Positions 51,994-60,646 of a stretch of 64,000 bases of DNA are shown piece after piece (position 1 is the first letter of the stretch; each line of letters begins with the position of its first letter). The translations under genes were made by a program, and so were the position numbers. The notes below the pieces were generated by a model. It was not told where the DNA came from and searched no databases. It saw only the letters and a program-made list of their open reading frames with translations. The stretch comes from Martinezella lusitana (lineage in GTDB: Bacteria > Pseudomonadota > Alphaproteobacteria > Rhizobiales > Rhizobiaceae), in the NCBI RefSeq assembly GCF_016901135.1, contig NZ_JAFEVL010000020.1, positions 124,001-188,000 on the forward strand. Direction: 5' to 3'.

Positions 51994-53010
51994 TCAATTA
52001 ACGCGTTCGATGCAGAAATCGATCACTTCCAGAAGTGCTGATTTCCAGGGCGTTTCCGGCAATGGCGCCAGAGCGTCGCGGGCGATGGTGCCATAGTGAA
52101 CGGCACGGGCGATTGTGTCGGCAAGTGCGCCATATTTCGTGATCAGGCCGAGGGCCTTCTCAAGATTCTCGTCGCTGTTGTTGCCGGTTTCGATGGCGTC
52201 GCGCCAGAAGGCACGTTCTTTTTCGGTGCCGCGGCGATAGGCCAGGATCACCGGAAGCGTGATCTTGCCTTCACGGAAATCGTCGCCGACATTCTTGCCG
52301 AGATCGGCAGCCTTGCCGCCGTAATCGAGCGCGTCGTCGACGAGCTGGAAAGCAAGTCCCAGGTTGGTGCCATAGGATTTCAGAGCATTGCGCTCCGATT
52401 TGCCGGCATTGGCGACAATCGGGCCGACTTCGGCGGCAGCGGCGAAAAGCGCTGCGGTCTTGGCGCGGATGACCGAAAGATAGTCGTCCTCGGTCGTTTC
52501 CATGTTCTTGGAGACGGAGAGCTGCAGCACTTCGCCCTCGGCGATGACGCAGGCGGCTGAGGAGAGCACGTCAAGCGCCTCGAGCGAACCGACTTCCACC
52601 ATCATGCGGAAGGCCTGTCCGAGCAGGAAGTCGCCGACAAGGACGCTCGCCTGGTTGCCCCAGATCATGCGGGCGGTGGATTTGCCGCGGCGCAGGTCGC
52701 TTTCATCAACCACGTCGTCGTGCAGCAAGGTGGCCGTGTGCAGGAACTCGACCGAGGTGGCGAGCTTGATGTGGTTGTCGCCCTGGTAGTTGTAGAGTGC
52801 TGCCGAGGCGATGGTCAGCATCGGCCGCAGGCGCTTGCCGCCGGAGGAGATGAGATGCTCCGCAACCTCCGGAATCATCTGTACATCGGAGCCGGCTTTC
52901 GACAGGATGAGCTGATTGACGCGTTCCATGTCCGCCTTGGTCAGGTCCACCAAAGGCTTGATGGATGCCAGTTTATTCTTGCTTTCTTCTAGCGGTATCA
53001 CGACGCCCAA
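51994..53010 (-). CDS. ispB: Polyprenyl (octaprenyl/decaprenyl) diphosphate synthase
   Basis: A 338-residue trans-prenyltransferase that makes the ubiquinone side chain. The first aspartate-rich motif is LLHDDVVDE and the second LVDDALDYGG; GGKRLRPML is conserved. TTG at 53010 with AGGAG nine bases upstream fits the family N-terminus (xGVVIPLEESK); GTG at 53001 is an alternative. The tail length is set by residues upstream of the first DDxxD and cannot be read with certainty. It diverges from the DUF2007 gene. Confidence 0.92.
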   Translation of the reverse strand: MGVVIPLEESKNKLASIKPLVDLTKADMERVNQLILSKAGSDVQMIPEVAEHLISSGGKRLRPMLTIASAALYNYQGDNHIKLATSVEFLHTATLLHDDVVDESDLRRGKSTARMIWGNQASVLVGDFLLGQAFRMMVEVGSLEALDVLSSAACVIAEGEVLQLSVSKNMETTEDDYLSVIRAKTAALFAAAAEVGPIVANAGKSERNALKSYGTNLGLAFQLVDDALDYGGKAADLGKNVGDDFREGKITLPVILAYRRGTEKERAFWRDAIETGNNSDENLEKALGLITKYGALADTIARAVHYGTIARDALAPLPETPWKSALLEVIDFCIERVN

Positions 53011-53118
53011 CGATCCGGACTCCTGTTCATTTTCTGCAAAGCACCATAAGAAGGGGCGAAAGAGGCGGCAAGAGGCGAATTGTCTCGTCGCGTAAATTTG
53101 ACAGGAAACCTGACGCTT

Positions 53119-53349
53119 ATGCACGAGCTGATCCGCACCAACGATCCCGTTCTTCTCTCCTTCGCGGAGAGCCTGATGAAGGACGCCGGGATTCATTGCT
53201 TCGTCGCAGATCAGGCCATGAGCATTCTCGAGGGCTCGCTCGGCATGCTGCCGCGCCGTTTTCTGGTGGAGGAGGAGCGCGCCGATCAGGCACGGCGCAT
53301 TCTTGTCGATGCCGGCCTCGGCGACGAGTTGCGCCCGTCGCGCGCCTGA
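53119..53349 (+). CDS. DUF2007 domain-containing protein
   Basis: A 76-residue protein covering the DUF2007 (putative signal-transducing) domain: MHELIRTNDPVLLSFAESLM ... ILEGSLGMLPRRFLVEEERADQARRIL. The function is unknown. It is followed after 8 bp by the tRNA methyltransferase gene, a conserved rhizobial pair. Confidence 0.85.
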   Translation: MHELIRTNDPVLLSFAESLMKDAGIHCFVADQAMSILEGSLGMLPRRFLVEEERADQARRILVDAGLGDELRPSRA

Positions 53350-53357
53350 GGTCCGTC

Positions 53358-54134
53358 ATGGCCGAGAGCCCTTCCGAAACGACCGACGCCTTCCATCGCG
53401 GGGCGTTCCATGTCGTCCAGCCGAAGGGCAGGGGGCATCGTTCCGGCATGGATGCCATGCTGCTGGCCGCGCTCGTCGCCGACGAACGCCCCATCAGGGT
53501 GGCCGACCTCGGCGCCGGCGCGGGTGCGGCCGGCATGGCGGTGGCGTCGCGGCTCGATCGGGCTGATGTCGTGCTGTTCGAGCGCTCGCCCGACATGGCC
53601 GAATTCGCCCGCAAGAGCCTGTTGCTGTCAGAAAATGCCCGTTTCGCCGGCCGTGTCTCGGTCCGCGAGGCCGATGTGACGCTGACGGGCAAGGACCGCA
53701 ACGAGGCGGGGCTGGTCGACGACAGCTTCCATCACGTCATCATGAACCCGCCCTTCAACGACGCCAGCGACCGGCTGACGCCCGACGTGCTGAAGGCCGA
53801 GGCGCATGCCATGACCGAGGGGCTGTTCGAGCGATGGATACGCACGGCAGGCGCCATCATGATCCCCGGCGGCCAGCTGTCGCTCATTGCCCGGCCGCAA
53901 TCGATCGGCGAGATCATCGCCGCCTGCGGCCGCCGCTTCGGTGGCATTGAGATCACGCCGATCCATCCGCGCGAGGGCGAAAACGCGGTGCGCATCCTGG
54001 TGACGGCGATCAAGGGATCGAGGGCGAGGCTGGCGCTGCGCGCGCCACTGATCATGCACGGCGAGGGGACGCACAAATTCTCCGATTTCGTCGACGACAT
54101 GAACAACGGCCGTGCCGCCTATCCGCGCAAATAA
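53358..54134 (+). CDS. trmN6: tRNA1(Val) adenine-37 N6-methyltransferase family protein
   Basis: A 258-residue SAM-dependent methyltransferase. The SAM loop is VADLGAGAGAAGMAVA (about 45-60) and the catalytic NPPF is in HVIMNPPFND (about 132). It resembles TrmN6/YfiC, which methylates A37 of tRNA1-Val. ATG at 53358 begins the conserved part; the longer frame reads through the DUF2007 gene. Substrate assignment is by family. Confidence 0.86.
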   Translation: MAESPSETTDAFHRGAFHVVQPKGRGHRSGMDAMLLAALVADERPIRVADLGAGAGAAGMAVASRLDRADVVLFERSPDMAEFARKSLLLSENARFAGRVSVREADVTLTGKDRNEAGLVDDSFHHVIMNPPFNDASDRLTPDVLKAEAHAMTEGLFERWIRTAGAIMIPGGQLSLIARPQSIGEIIAACGRRFGGIEITPIHPREGENAVRILVTAIKGSRARLALRAPLIMHGEGTHKFSDFVDDMNNGRAAYPRK

Positions 54135-54239
54135 AGCGTTGCTGGCGTTAATCTGCGCATGAAATGCGATCGGCGATGTTGCGTTTGCCGTTTCCATGCA
54201 TACATCACGGGCAGCAAACATCATGATTCAAGGTGACGA

Positions 54240-55100
54240 ATGGTTGGGTTTTTCAGGCGCATGCTTCCGAAGCGGTTTCGCAAGGAAAGGGTAGTCATAC
54301 CTGTCGTGCGGTTGAGCGGTGTCATCTCCACCGGCGGAGGTCCGCTGCGGCAATCGCTGAATCTGGCGGGTGTCGCGCAGGCATTGGAAAAGGCCTTCGA
54401 CATGAAGGACGCGCCGGCCGTCGCCATCGCCGTGAACTCGCCGGGCGGCTCTCCGGTGCAATCGCGGATGATCTATAATCGTATCCGCGATCTGGCTCTT
54501 GAGAAAAAGAAGAAGGTTTTGGTCTTCGTCGAGGATGTGGCGGCCTCCGGCGGCTATATGATCGCGCTGGCCGGCGACGAGATCATCGCCGATGCCACCT
54601 CCATCGTCGGCTCGATCGGCGTCGTCTCCGGCGGGTTCGGCTTTCCGGAGCTGTTGAAGAAGATCGGCATCGAGCGCCGCGTCTATACCGCCGGCGAGAA
54701 CAAGGTGATCCTCGATCCGTTCCAGCCGGAAAAGGAAAAGGACATCGACTATCTGAAGAGCCTGCAGCTCGAGATCCACAAGGTCTTCATCGACATGGTG
54801 CGCGAGCGGCGGGCGGGAAAGCTTGATGCGGACGATACGGTGTTTTCCGGCCTCTTCTGGACGGGAGGCCGCGGGCTGGAGCTCGGCCTCATCGACGGTC
54901 TCGGCGACATGCGCCAGGAATTGAGGAAGCGTTTCGGCGACAAGGTCAAGCTCGCGCTGATCACGACGCCACGCAGCCTTTTCGGCCGTCGCGCGCCCGG
55001 CGTTTCTCTGTCTGGTATCGATGGTCTCGGTGCCGGCCTTGCTTCCGGGCTTGCGGAAGTGGCAGAGGAAAAGGCATTGTGGAGCCGGTACGGATTGTAA
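54240..55100 (+). CDS. sppA: S49 family serine peptidase (short SppA type)
   Basis: A 286-residue ClpP-fold peptidase. It has PAVAIAVNSPGGSPVQS, the catalytic Ser in VAASGGYMIALAGDEI (about 102), and IVGSIGVVSGGFG. It lacks an obvious N-terminal membrane helix, unlike classical SppA signal peptide peptidases, so it may act in the cytosol or on the inner membrane face. AAGGTGACGA precedes the ATG. It is followed 16 bp later by a small membrane protein gene. Confidence 0.87.
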   Translation: MVGFFRRMLPKRFRKERVVIPVVRLSGVISTGGGPLRQSLNLAGVAQALEKAFDMKDAPAVAIAVNSPGGSPVQSRMIYNRIRDLALEKKKKVLVFVEDVAASGGYMIALAGDEIIADATSIVGSIGVVSGGFGFPELLKKIGIERRVYTAGENKVILDPFQPEKEKDIDYLKSLQLEIHKVFIDMVRERRAGKLDADDTVFSGLFWTGGRGLELGLIDGLGDMRQELRKRFGDKVKLALITTPRSLFGRRAPGVSLSGIDGLGAGLASGLAEVAEEKALWSRYGL

Positions 55101-55116
55101 TCGGGAGCGCTGGGTA

Positions 55117-55308
55117 ATGCCCCAGATCATCTTCTTTGTCGCCGCTGTCGGCGGCCTGTGGTTTTTATATCGGCGCTTCGTCCGCGACGCACAGAGGCTT
55201 GCCGAGAAGTCCCGCCGCGCCGAAACGGAACGGCGCACGGGCGCGATCGGAACCCTGGTCAAGGATCCGAAGACCGGGGAATACCGGGTCAAGCGGGATG
55301 ATGAGTAG
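55117..55308 (+). CDS. Small membrane-anchored hypothetical protein
   Basis: A 63-residue protein: a short N-terminal membrane helix (MPQIIFFVAAVGGLWFLYRRF) followed by a charged cytosolic segment ending VKDPKTGEYRVKRDDE. No named domain is recognised. It probably belongs to the same transcript as the S49 peptidase, which suggests a possible anchor or adaptor role (inference only). Confidence 0.68.
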   Translation: MPQIIFFVAAVGGLWFLYRRFVRDAQRLAEKSRRAETERRTGAIGTLVKDPKTGEYRVKRDDE

Positions 55309-55432
55309 CATTCGCGGATGCCGCGGGCCGGGCAATGGCCAGTCGACAGTTTACCTGTCAAAGTCTTGACCCTTTCGCCCCGTCGTGGCACCTGTCCGCC
55401 AAACCATTCGCTAGCGGAAGAAATCAATTCCC

Positions 55433-56392
55433 ATGACTGCCAACGTGCCCGACCATATGAACCCGAAGCGCTCCTTTCAGGCGCTGATCCTGACGCTGCA
55501 CAATTATTGGGCCGACAAGGGTTGCGCGGTTCTGCAGCCCTACGACATGGAAGTTGGCGCCGGCACGTTCCATCCGGCGACCACGCTGCGTGCGCTGGGT
55601 CCGAAGCCCTGGCGGGCAGCCTATGTCCAGCCGTCGCGCCGTCCGTCCGATGGCCGCTATGGCGAGAATCCGAACCGCCTGCAGCACTATTATCAGTATC
55701 AGGTCATCCTGAAGCCCAATCCGCCGAACCTGCAGGAGCTCTATCTTGGCTCGCTGAAGGCGATCGGCCTTGATCCGCTTCTGCATGACATCCGCTTCGT
55801 CGAGGATGACTGGGAAAGCCCGACGCTCGGCGCCTGGGGTCTCGGCTGGGAGTGTTGGTGCGACGGCATGGAAGTGTCGCAGTTCACCTATTTCCAGCAG
55901 GTCTGCGGCATCGAATGCGCGCCGGTCGCAGGCGAATTGACCTATGGCCTGGAGCGCCTGGCGACCTATGTCCAGGGCGTCGACAGCGTCTACGATCTGA
56001 ATTTCAACGGCCTCGAGGGCGAAGACAAGATCAGCTACGGCGATATCTTCCTCCAGGCCGAGCAGGAATACTCGCGGCATAATTTCGAATATGCCAATAC
56101 CGAAATGCTGCATCGCCATTTCATCGATGCCGAGAAGGAATGCCTGGCGCTGCTGGCAGCCGGGGCGCCCGGCGACAGCGATAACCAGCGCCTGCACAAA
56201 TGCGTTTTCCCGGCCTATGACCAGTGCATCAAGGCCAGCCACGTCTTTAATCTGCTCGATGCCCGCGGCGTCATCTCCGTGACCGAGCGGCAGAGCTACA
56301 TCCTGCGCGTGCGCACGCTGGCCAAGGCCTGCGGCGAGGCCTTTCTGCTGACGGATGCAGGCGGCATCAACTGGAACCAGCGGGCCGCCTGA
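55433..56392 (+). CDS. glyQ: Glycyl-tRNA synthetase alpha subunit
   Basis: A 319-residue class II synthetase subunit: [21 protein letters not shown] (in part) at the N-terminus, [19 protein letters not shown], and motif 2/3 segments [20 protein letters not shown] and [13 protein letters not shown]. It pairs with the beta subunit encoded by glyS 4.3 kb downstream. Confidence 0.97.
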   Translation: MTANVPDHMNPKRSFQALILTLHNYWADKGCAVLQPYDMEVGAGTFHPATTLRALGPKPWRAAYVQPSRRPSDGRYGENPNRLQHYYQYQVILKPNPPNLQELYLGSLKAIGLDPLLHDIRFVEDDWESPTLGAWGLGWECWCDGMEVSQFTYFQQVCGIECAPVAGELTYGLERLATYVQGVDSVYDLNFNGLEGEDKISYGDIFLQAEQEYSRHNFEYANTEMLHRHFIDAEKECLALLAAGAPGDSDNQRLHKCVFPAYDQCIKASHVFNLLDARGVISVTERQSYILRVRTLAKACGEAFLLTDAGGINWNQRAA

Positions 56393-56543
56393 ACGGCAAG
56401 AAGCAGCGGCGCGCGGGTGTGCTTTTGCGCTGCGGCATCGCTCCGCGGCCCAATCTTGGGCCTTCGCTGCGGCGAAAGCCGAGTGACATTGCCGGCAAAT
56501 CTGCCTAGTGTCCCTGCGGTTGCAGTCGCCACGGGGAGTCGAG

Positions 56544-57095
56544 ATGTATATTCTTCTAGCGATCATAGTGCTGGCAGCACTCTATGTCGTCTTCATCTAC
56601 AACGGGCTCGTTCGTGCGCGCCAGGTCGCGGAAGAGGCATGGTCCGGCATCGACGTGCAGTTGAAGCGCCGCGCTGATCTCATCCCCAATCTGGTCGAGA
56701 CGGTCAAAGGCTATGCCGGCCATGAGAACAAGACACTTATCGAGGTCACCCAGGCGCGCGCTGCGGCCCAGGCCGTACCATCAGGCGATGTTGCCGGCCG
56801 CGCCGTTGCCGAGGGCATCCTCAGCCAGGCGCTTGGCCGTCTGATGGTCGTTTCCGAAGCCTATCCCGACCTGAAGGCCAATACGGGTTTTGTCGAGCTG
56901 CAGCAGTCGCTGGAGACGACGGAAAACGAGATCCAGATGTCGCGCCGCTATTATAACGGTGCCGCGCGCGATCTGAACGTCAAGGTCGAGACCTTCCCCA
57001 ATAATCTCATCGCCGGCCCCTTCGGCTTCGTCAAGAAGGCCTACTTCGAGATCACCAACGAAGCGGATCGCGCCGTTCCCACGGTAAAGTTCTGA
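56544..57095 (+). CDS. lemA: LemA family protein
   Basis: A 183-residue membrane protein: one N-terminal helix (about 2-20, ILLAIIVLAALYVVFIYNGL) and a cytosolic/periplasmic helical domain with WSGIDVQLKRRADLIPNLVETVKGY. LemA proteins are usually encoded next to DUF2207 or TPM proteins; here that partner lies downstream but an aroA gene separates them. GGGGAG seven bases before ATG at 56544 supports the start. Function is not established. Confidence 0.9.
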   Translation: MYILLAIIVLAALYVVFIYNGLVRARQVAEEAWSGIDVQLKRRADLIPNLVETVKGYAGHENKTLIEVTQARAAAQAVPSGDVAGRAVAEGILSQALGRLMVVSEAYPDLKANTGFVELQQSLETTENEIQMSRRYYNGAARDLNVKVETFPNNLIAGPFGFVKKAYFEITNEADRAVPTVKF

Positions 57096-57130
57096 GATTC
57101 CCGCTATCGGTTTTTCATGCGAGGCGGTAA

Positions 57131-57160
57131 AGGAGGCCGACCGACGGCCATCGGCCGCCT
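57131..57160 (+). terminator. Hairpin between lemA and aroA
   Basis: AGGAGGCCGA (57131-57140) and TCGGCCGCCT (57151-57160) form a 10-bp stem with one mismatch. The following TTCCTGACT is only weakly T-rich. Confidence 0.4.
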
Positions 57161-57179
57161 TCCTGACTGACCAAAGAGA

Positions 57180-58439
57180 ATGATGATGGGTAGAGCCAAA
57201 CTCACGATTATCCCGCCTGGCAAGCCGTTGACCGGCCGCGCCATGCCGCCGGGATCGAAGTCGATCACCAACCGCGCGCTGCTGCTCGCAGGCCTTGCCA
57301 AGGGTACGAGCCGGCTGACCGGCGCGCTGAAGAGCGACGATACCCGCTATATGGCCGAAGCGCTGCGCGCCATGGGTGTTGTGATCGACGAGCCGGATGC
57401 CACGACCTTCATCGTGACAGGCAGTGGCGAGCTGAAGCCGCCGGCCGAGCCGCTTTTCCTCGGCAATGCCGGCACGGCAACACGCTTCCTGACCGCTGCC
57501 GCCGCCTTGGTTGACGGCAAGGTGGTGGTCGATGGCGACGCCCATATGCGCAAGCGGCCGATCGGCCCGCTCGTCGATGCGCTGCGTTCGCTCGGTATCG
57601 ACGCCTCGACCGAGACCGGCTGCCCGCCCGTGACCATCAACGGCACCGGCCGCTTCGAGGCAAGCCACGTGCAGATCGATGGCGGCCTTTCCAGCCAGTA
57701 TGTCTCTGCGCTCCTGATGATGGCCGCCGGCGGCGATCGCCCTGTTGATGTCGAACTGCTTGGCGAGCATATCGGCGCGCTCGGTTATATCGACTTGACG
57801 GTTGCAGCCATGCGCGCTTTCGGCGCCAAGGTCGAGCGCGTGAGCCCGGTTGCGTGGCGCGTTGAGGCCACGGGCTACCACGCCGCTGATTTCCTGATCG
57901 AGCCGGATGCCTCGGCCGCAACCTATCTCTGGGCGGCGGAAGTGCTGAGCGGCGGCAAGATCGATCTCGGCACGCCGGCAACGGAATTCTCGCAGCCGGA
58001 TGCGCGCGCCTATGATTTCATCGCGAAATTTCCGCACCTGCCTGCTGTCATCGACGGTTCGCAGATGCAGGACGCCATCCCGACGCTTGCCGTTCTCGCC
58101 GCCTTCAACGAGACACCGGTGCGCTTCGTCGGCATCGAGAACCTGCGCGTCAAGGAGTGCGATCGTATCCGGGCGCTGTCGAGCGGTCTGTCACGCATCG
58201 TGCCGAACCTCGGCACCGAAGAGGGCGATGATCTGATCGTCGCTTCCGATCCGAGCCTTGCGGGCAAGGTGCTGCCGGCCGAGATCGACAGCTTCGCCGA
58301 TCATCGCATCGCCATGAGCTTTGCGCTCGCCGGCCTGAAGATCGGTGGCATCACTATTCTCGACCCTGATTGCGTTGCCAAGACCTTCCCGGCCTATTGG
58401 GATGTGCTGGCATCGCTCGGTGTCGCCTACGAAGACTGA
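57180..58439 (+). CDS. aroA: 3-phosphoshikimate 1-carboxyvinyltransferase (EPSP synthase)
   Basis: A 419-residue EPSP synthase of the shikimate pathway. PPGSKSITNRALLLAGLA (about 23-40), LFLGNAGTATRFL (92-104) and the LRVKECDRIRAL and DSFADHRIAMSFA segments are diagnostic. It resembles class I enzymes more than the longer class II enzyme known from Agrobacterium CP4. At the position of E. coli Pro101 it has Phe (residue 103). It is unusually placed between lemA and its DUF2207 partner, away from cmk/rpsA, so it may be an acquired or second copy. Confidence 0.92.
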   Translation: MMMGRAKLTIIPPGKPLTGRAMPPGSKSITNRALLLAGLAKGTSRLTGALKSDDTRYMAEALRAMGVVIDEPDATTFIVTGSGELKPPAEPLFLGNAGTATRFLTAAAALVDGKVVVDGDAHMRKRPIGPLVDALRSLGIDASTETGCPPVTINGTGRFEASHVQIDGGLSSQYVSALLMMAAGGDRPVDVELLGEHIGALGYIDLTVAAMRAFGAKVERVSPVAWRVEATGYHAADFLIEPDASAATYLWAAEVLSGGKIDLGTPATEFSQPDARAYDFIAKFPHLPAVIDGSQMQDAIPTLAVLAAFNETPVRFVGIENLRVKECDRIRALSSGLSRIVPNLGTEEGDDLIVASDPSLAGKVLPAEIDSFADHRIAMSFALAGLKIGGITILDPDCVAKTFPAYWDVLASLGVAYED

Positions 58440-58530
58440 CGCCTCGCTTCATAAGGGAACCGAGTGCGGAAACTATGTTTTACGCCAGACGGCGTCCTGT
58501 AGGGCGCCGCGGATATCTCTTGGGGGTGTG

Positions 58531-60477
58531 ATGACGCGGCTTTCCGGGCTTCTCCTGGCTTTGTTCCTGCTGCTTTGCGCAACCGTGGCATCGGCGGCAG
58601 AACTCATCACCAATTTCGATCAGGCCATCGCCTTGCATCGCGACGGCTCGATGCGGGTGGTTGAGACCATCGCCGTGAACGCGGAAGGCCGTGCCATCCG
58701 GCGCGGCATCTTCCGGGATTTTCCGCTGACATTCACCGATGCCAACGGCCGCAAGGCCGAGGTGGATTTCAAGGTCATCTCTGTCGAGCGGGACGGGCAA
58801 CCGGAGGATTGGCGCCGCGAACGCATCGAGGGCGGCGAGCGCATCTATATCGGCAACGCCGATCGAATCCTGAACCAAGGCCCGCACACCTTCCGCATCA
58901 CCTACGACACCAACAGGCAGATCCGCTATTTCGACGATCACGAAGAGCTCTATTGGAACGTCACCGGCAACGGCTGGCAGTTCCCGATTCTCCGCGTCAT
59001 GGCGACTGTTGCGTTGCCTGATGGTGTCCAGCCCCAACAGCTCGCTTTCTTCACCGGGCCGCTCGGAGCGAGCGAGCAGAGTGCAAGCGCCAGCACGCAG
59101 GGCAACACTGCCACATTCGTCACCACCCGCCCGCTCGCCATGGCCGAAGGCCTGACGATCGCCATCAAGCTCGCGAAAGGCGCGATCGAGCCGCCGAGCA
59201 ATAGCCAGCAGTGGAGCTGGTTCATTCTCGATCATATCGATACGGTCATCGCCATCGGCGGCCTGATCGTGCTGTTTGTCTATTATATGCGGAGCTGGGT
59301 CAGAGTCGGGCGCGATCCGGCGCGCGGCGTGATGGTTCCGCGCTGGGATCCGCCTGACGGTATTTCTCCGGCGCTGGTCAACTATATCGACAACAAGGGC
59401 TTCACCCGCTCGGGATGGACGGCGCTGTCGGCGACGGCGATCGATCTTGCTGTGCGCGGCTATGTCATCCTCGATGATCTGAAGGAAAAAGTGGTCATCC
59501 GCCCCACAGGCAAGGCGGCCGGCAGCAATCTGGGCGGCGGCGAAAAGGTGCTGATGCAGGCTGTCGGGCCGTTTTCCCCGCTTGTCATCGACAAGGAAAA
59601 CGGCGAGGCGGTGCAGAAGCTCGGCTCGAAGTTCCGCAGCGCCATCGAGCGCGACCATCGCGATGAATACTACAAGGCTAATGCGCTCTACGTCATTATC
59701 GGCGTTGCCCTATCGGTTCTGATCCTGGCGTCCATCATCATCTTCGGGCGGCTGCACGAGAATGTGGTGCCGCTGATCATCATGCCCGGCTTCCTGTCGA
59801 TCTTCGTGACGATCTTTACCAACATCATCGGCCGGAGATTCCGCCGTCATAACGCCGGTCTCGGCCAGCGAATTCTTTCCGTTTTGATCTGCGCCTTCTT
59901 CGGCTTCATCTTGGTATCCGCTGTCGTCAACGGCTTTGGGGCCGCGGTCGTGCCTTTATGGGAGGCGGGCTTGCTGCCGCTGACGGCCGGCATCGTCGGC
60001 ATTTTCGCCCTCAACGTCGTCTTCTACTTCCTGATGGGCGCGCCGACGCCGCTCGGGCGCAAGATGATGGATGGCATCGACGGCCTCCGGCAATATCTGA
60101 CGCTGGCCGAACGCGATCGGATGAACATGCAGGGCGTGCCGCAGATGTCGCCGCAGCATTTCGAGAAGCTGCTGCCCTATGCGGTGGCCCTCGGCGTCGA
60201 AAAGCCCTGGTCGAGCGCTTTCGAAACCTGGCTCGCCACCGCCGCGGGAGCGACCGTGGCGGCAGCCTATGCGCCGGTATGGTATTCCGGCAATTTCAAC
60301 CCCGGCAATATCGGCGGAACCATCGGCGATTTCTCCTCGTCGATGGCTTCGACAATCGCCTCCACCATTCCCGCACCGGTATCCAGCTCATCTTCTGCCT
60401 TTTCGGGCGGTGGGGGCGGAGGCGGTGGCGGCTCCTCCGGGGGTGGCGGCGGCGGTGGAGGTGGCGGGGGATGGTAG
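58531..60477 (+). CDS. DUF2207 domain-containing membrane protein
   Basis: A 648-residue protein: signal peptide (about 1-23), an extracytoplasmic DUF2207 beta-rich domain (about 24-230, with ITNFDQAIALHRDGSMRVVE), a membrane helix (about 238-256), a cytosolic part, and further helices around 390-500. The C-terminal ~30 residues are a glycine/serine tract ending in Trp. It is the usual partner of LemA. The role is unknown, probably envelope-related. Confidence 0.87.
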   Translation: MTRLSGLLLALFLLLCATVASAAELITNFDQAIALHRDGSMRVVETIAVNAEGRAIRRGIFRDFPLTFTDANGRKAEVDFKVISVERDGQPEDWRRERIEGGERIYIGNADRILNQGPHTFRITYDTNRQIRYFDDHEELYWNVTGNGWQFPILRVMATVALPDGVQPQQLAFFTGPLGASEQSASASTQGNTATFVTTRPLAMAEGLTIAIKLAKGAIEPPSNSQQWSWFILDHIDTVIAIGGLIVLFVYYMRSWVRVGRDPARGVMVPRWDPPDGISPALVNYIDNKGFTRSGWTALSATAIDLAVRGYVILDDLKEKVVIRPTGKAAGSNLGGGEKVLMQAVGPFSPLVIDKENGEAVQKLGSKFRSAIERDHRDEYYKANALYVIIGVALSVLILASIIIFGRLHENVVPLIIMPGFLSIFVTIFTNIIGRRFRRHNAGLGQRILSVLICAFFGFILVSAVVNGFGAAVVPLWEAGLLPLTAGIVGIFALNVVFYFLMGAPTPLGRKMMDGIDGLRQYLTLAERDRMNMQGVPQMSPQHFEKLLPYAVALGVEKPWSSAFETWLATAAGATVAAAYAPVWYSGNFNPGNIGGTIGDFSSSMASTIASTIPAPVSSSSSAFSGGGGGGGGGSSGGGGGGGGGGGW

Positions 60478-60483
60478 TTGTCA

Positions 60484-60633
60484 ACCTCCCCCTTGAGGGG
60501 GGAGGTCGCCGCGCAGGCTGTTCTGGATACGATATTTGCCATTGTGCAGCAGCGGCAAATTTTGCTAGCAGAGGCCGACCGTTTTCACCCCACTCCGGCA
60601 CACCGTGCCGACCCTCTCTCTCAAGGGGAGGGT
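60484..60633. repeat. RIME-like palindromic intergenic element
   Basis: Left end: ACCTCCCCC-TTGA-GGGGGGAGGT (60484-60506). Right end: a related hairpin ACCCTCTCTC...GGGGAGGGT (60611-60633). The two ends are inverted copies of one another, with CGGCAC-ACC-GTGCCG (60596-60610) inside. This two-palindrome structure recalls the rhizobial intergenic mosaic elements (RIME). Its right edge (GGTGAGG) serves as the ribosome site region of glyS. Confidence 0.6.
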
Positions 60634-60646
60634 GAGGAACCTTGAC

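Noticed and set aside
58455..58485. ECF-type promoter GGAAC...GTTTT before the DUF2207 gene
   Set aside because: Spacing and -10 sequence do not match the rhizobial extracytoplasmic stress consensus well enough.
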